Assembly: GCA_036583965.1 (NCBI GenBank)
Contig: JAZBQD010000001.1
Location: 27,190,597 to 27,254,596, forward strand
Direction: 5' to 3'
Length of the DNA: 64,000 nt
From: Prunella strophiata
Lineage: Eukaryota; Chordata; Aves; Passeriformes; Prunellidae
Positions 62,740 to 64,000 of this stretch are shown one piece after another. The position numbers were made by a program, and so were the translations under genes. The notes below the pieces were generated by a model. That model was not told the origin of the DNA. It searched no databases and worked only from the letters and a program-made list of their open reading frames with translations. Within the stretch, counting starts at the first letter, position 1. Every line of letters starts with the position of its first letter.

Positions 62740-64000
62740 GCTTTCAAAATTTAGGCCTATTTACTTTCCAGAAAACACACAATAAAAAATTAGAAACACT
62801 TTTTAATAGATCCATTTTGACAATAAATGGGATACTCTATTTCACTTATTTTCCAATCTATTCTCTTCAGCTGAGGTCTTTAGTAATTATCTTTAGCAAT
62901 TAGAAAATCCGTTAGCAAACTATTTATTCAAACTCCTAAGAGAAATAAATTGAAGTTCAAATAGTTTTAAATAATCCTTGAAGTATTTTTTTAGATGCTA
63001 GCAAGTATAAATTTTTGCCTGTATTTTCACTTTTATCCTACATAGGGACTACATGATATTACTTTGGTAGTATTTATCAAGATACATTTATCAACAAATG
63101 AAGCTGCATGGAAGTGGGAAAAAAAACCAAGGCTAGAGATGAGCAGTGAGTAGTGTGTGATGAACAGTCAGCTTGAAAAAGCTGCAGTTTGACTGTTCTT
63201 TTCAAAGACCTGCAGGTATTCTTTGAGCTGTTCTGTGTTTACCTAGAAAGAACTCATTCAAGCCCAGAAAAATCTTCACCTTTGAAGTTGCAGAGAGGCC
63301 AAAAAGTAGCATTTCATTTGCTTTTCATCCAAGCTAGTGACATGAGAATCACAAGTAGGAGGAAAAGTTTTCATTTTCATAGGAAACTAGCACTGCCCTC
63401 AGATGTACCAAAACCATGCCACACCATGCTGTTCTTACCAAAGGGATTTTGTAATCAGCAGCATGAATCCATGTGTTCTTGAACACCAGAAGGCATCACA
63501 TGTGCCTCAAGGAGCAGGTTTGGGTAACATGCCACACGTGGCACAGTGACCAGCAGACCTTGTAGAACTGGCCTGGCAGGAGTTACCTCTGGCTCTGTTC
63601 ATCTGCAACCAGGACCTGTGGAGACCCCATCTCTAGAAACTGTTACTCACAAATATACCTGTCTGAATAATACCTAGAAGTATTATTTCTTCATAATTTT
63701 GGCCTCTTCCCATAATAAATAATTAATTTAAAATAAGCTTCAAGTCAATGGAAATTTTATACACAAAATTTTGGGTTTTCCTTCTTAGCATTGCAAGATT
63801 AACAGATCAGATGTAATTTCATTCTCAACTGCAACACCATACTTGCATTTAATACAGAAAACATTGAACTTGTAATGTTTCTCTGCATTTAATACTACTT
63901 ACTCAATTTAGTTTTTTCTAATTCCCTGTATTTATTTCCTTTCAGTTTTATAATCATAGGCATATCTCCTCTGAACATTTAATAACAGCATAAACTCACA
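62737..64000. other. Unique AT-rich intron sequence to the right edge
   Basis: No gene, RNA or repeat recognised. A 97-codon plus-strand frame at 63189-63482 has no domain I recognise. Confidence 0.5.

Larger units (their letters stand above)
36874..64000 (-). other. NRG3: NRG3 intron 1, 3' part
   Basis: This is the intron upstream of the EGF exon and runs beyond the right edge. NRG3 exon 1 is long and GC-rich, encoding an Ala/Ser/Thr-rich N-terminal region; nothing like that or any CpG island appears here. Contents are a probable LTR fragment, two CR1 fragments, an AT microsatellite, poly-A runs and unique sequence. Alternative NRG3 first exons are known in mammals, and one inside this stretch cannot be excluded by eye. 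Confidence 0.85.

Noticed and set aside
1..64000. CRISPR arrays, operons, plasmid or phage systems, tRNA and rRNA genes
   Set aside because: The regular repeats found are minisatellites without unique spacers, and no prokaryotic gene structure or structural RNA was seen; the window is vertebrate intron.

Overview
The window looks like nuclear DNA of a bird. It is AT-rich and intron-like, sparse in genes, and its recognisable interspersed repeats are decayed fragments of CR1, the dominant LINE of birds and reptiles. There is no sign of prokaryotic gene packing, operons, RNA operons or CRISPR. Many open frames of 60-130 codons exist, but apart from those noted below they carry no recognisable domain and look like chance.

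The one certain coding element is a single 130-bp exon on the minus strand at 36744-36873. It encodes the first part of the EGF-like domain of neuregulin 3 (NRG3), a ligand of the receptor tyrosine kinase ERBB4. It has a GTAAGT donor, a strong pyrimidine-rich acceptor and a well-placed branch-point candidate. The frame is split at both ends (one base of a codon comes from the previous exon, and two bases of a codon are left for the next), and the 42 complete codons carry EGF cysteines 1-4. In known NRG3 genes this is exon 2. On that basis positions 36874-64000 are the 3' end of the long first intron and 1-36743 the 5' part of intron 2. No other NRG3 exon was found.

Region by region: 1-1310 holds a T/G-rich stretch and a 17-copy, 33-bp minisatellite (749-1310) that creates long but probably meaningless open frames on both strands. 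A degraded sense-strand CR1 lies at about 2500-2890. From there to about 36270 the intron is mostly unique AT-rich sequence, with a perfect 14-bp-arm hairpin at 17400-17432, a long A-rich block with 39 uninterrupted A at 28008-28046, and a C13 run. A six-copy 19-bp minisatellite sits at 36275-36388, about 355 bp downstream of the exon in gene direction. In the upstream intron there is a probable ERVL-like LTR fragment at about 41765-42120, a CR1 3'-end fragment at about 55046-55200, an (AT)14 microsatellite at 58663-58690, poly-A runs, and a longer CR1 remnant at about 62120-62465 that still shows the end of the CR1 ORF2 frame.

No new multigene system is visible. The most notable points are the two minisatellites (one a dense E-box and G-doublet array, the other next to the exon), the hairpin, a small frame with a signal-peptide-like start at 56935-57225, and a few blocks that could be regulatory elements of NRG3. 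These last calls are inference and would need alignments to other birds.
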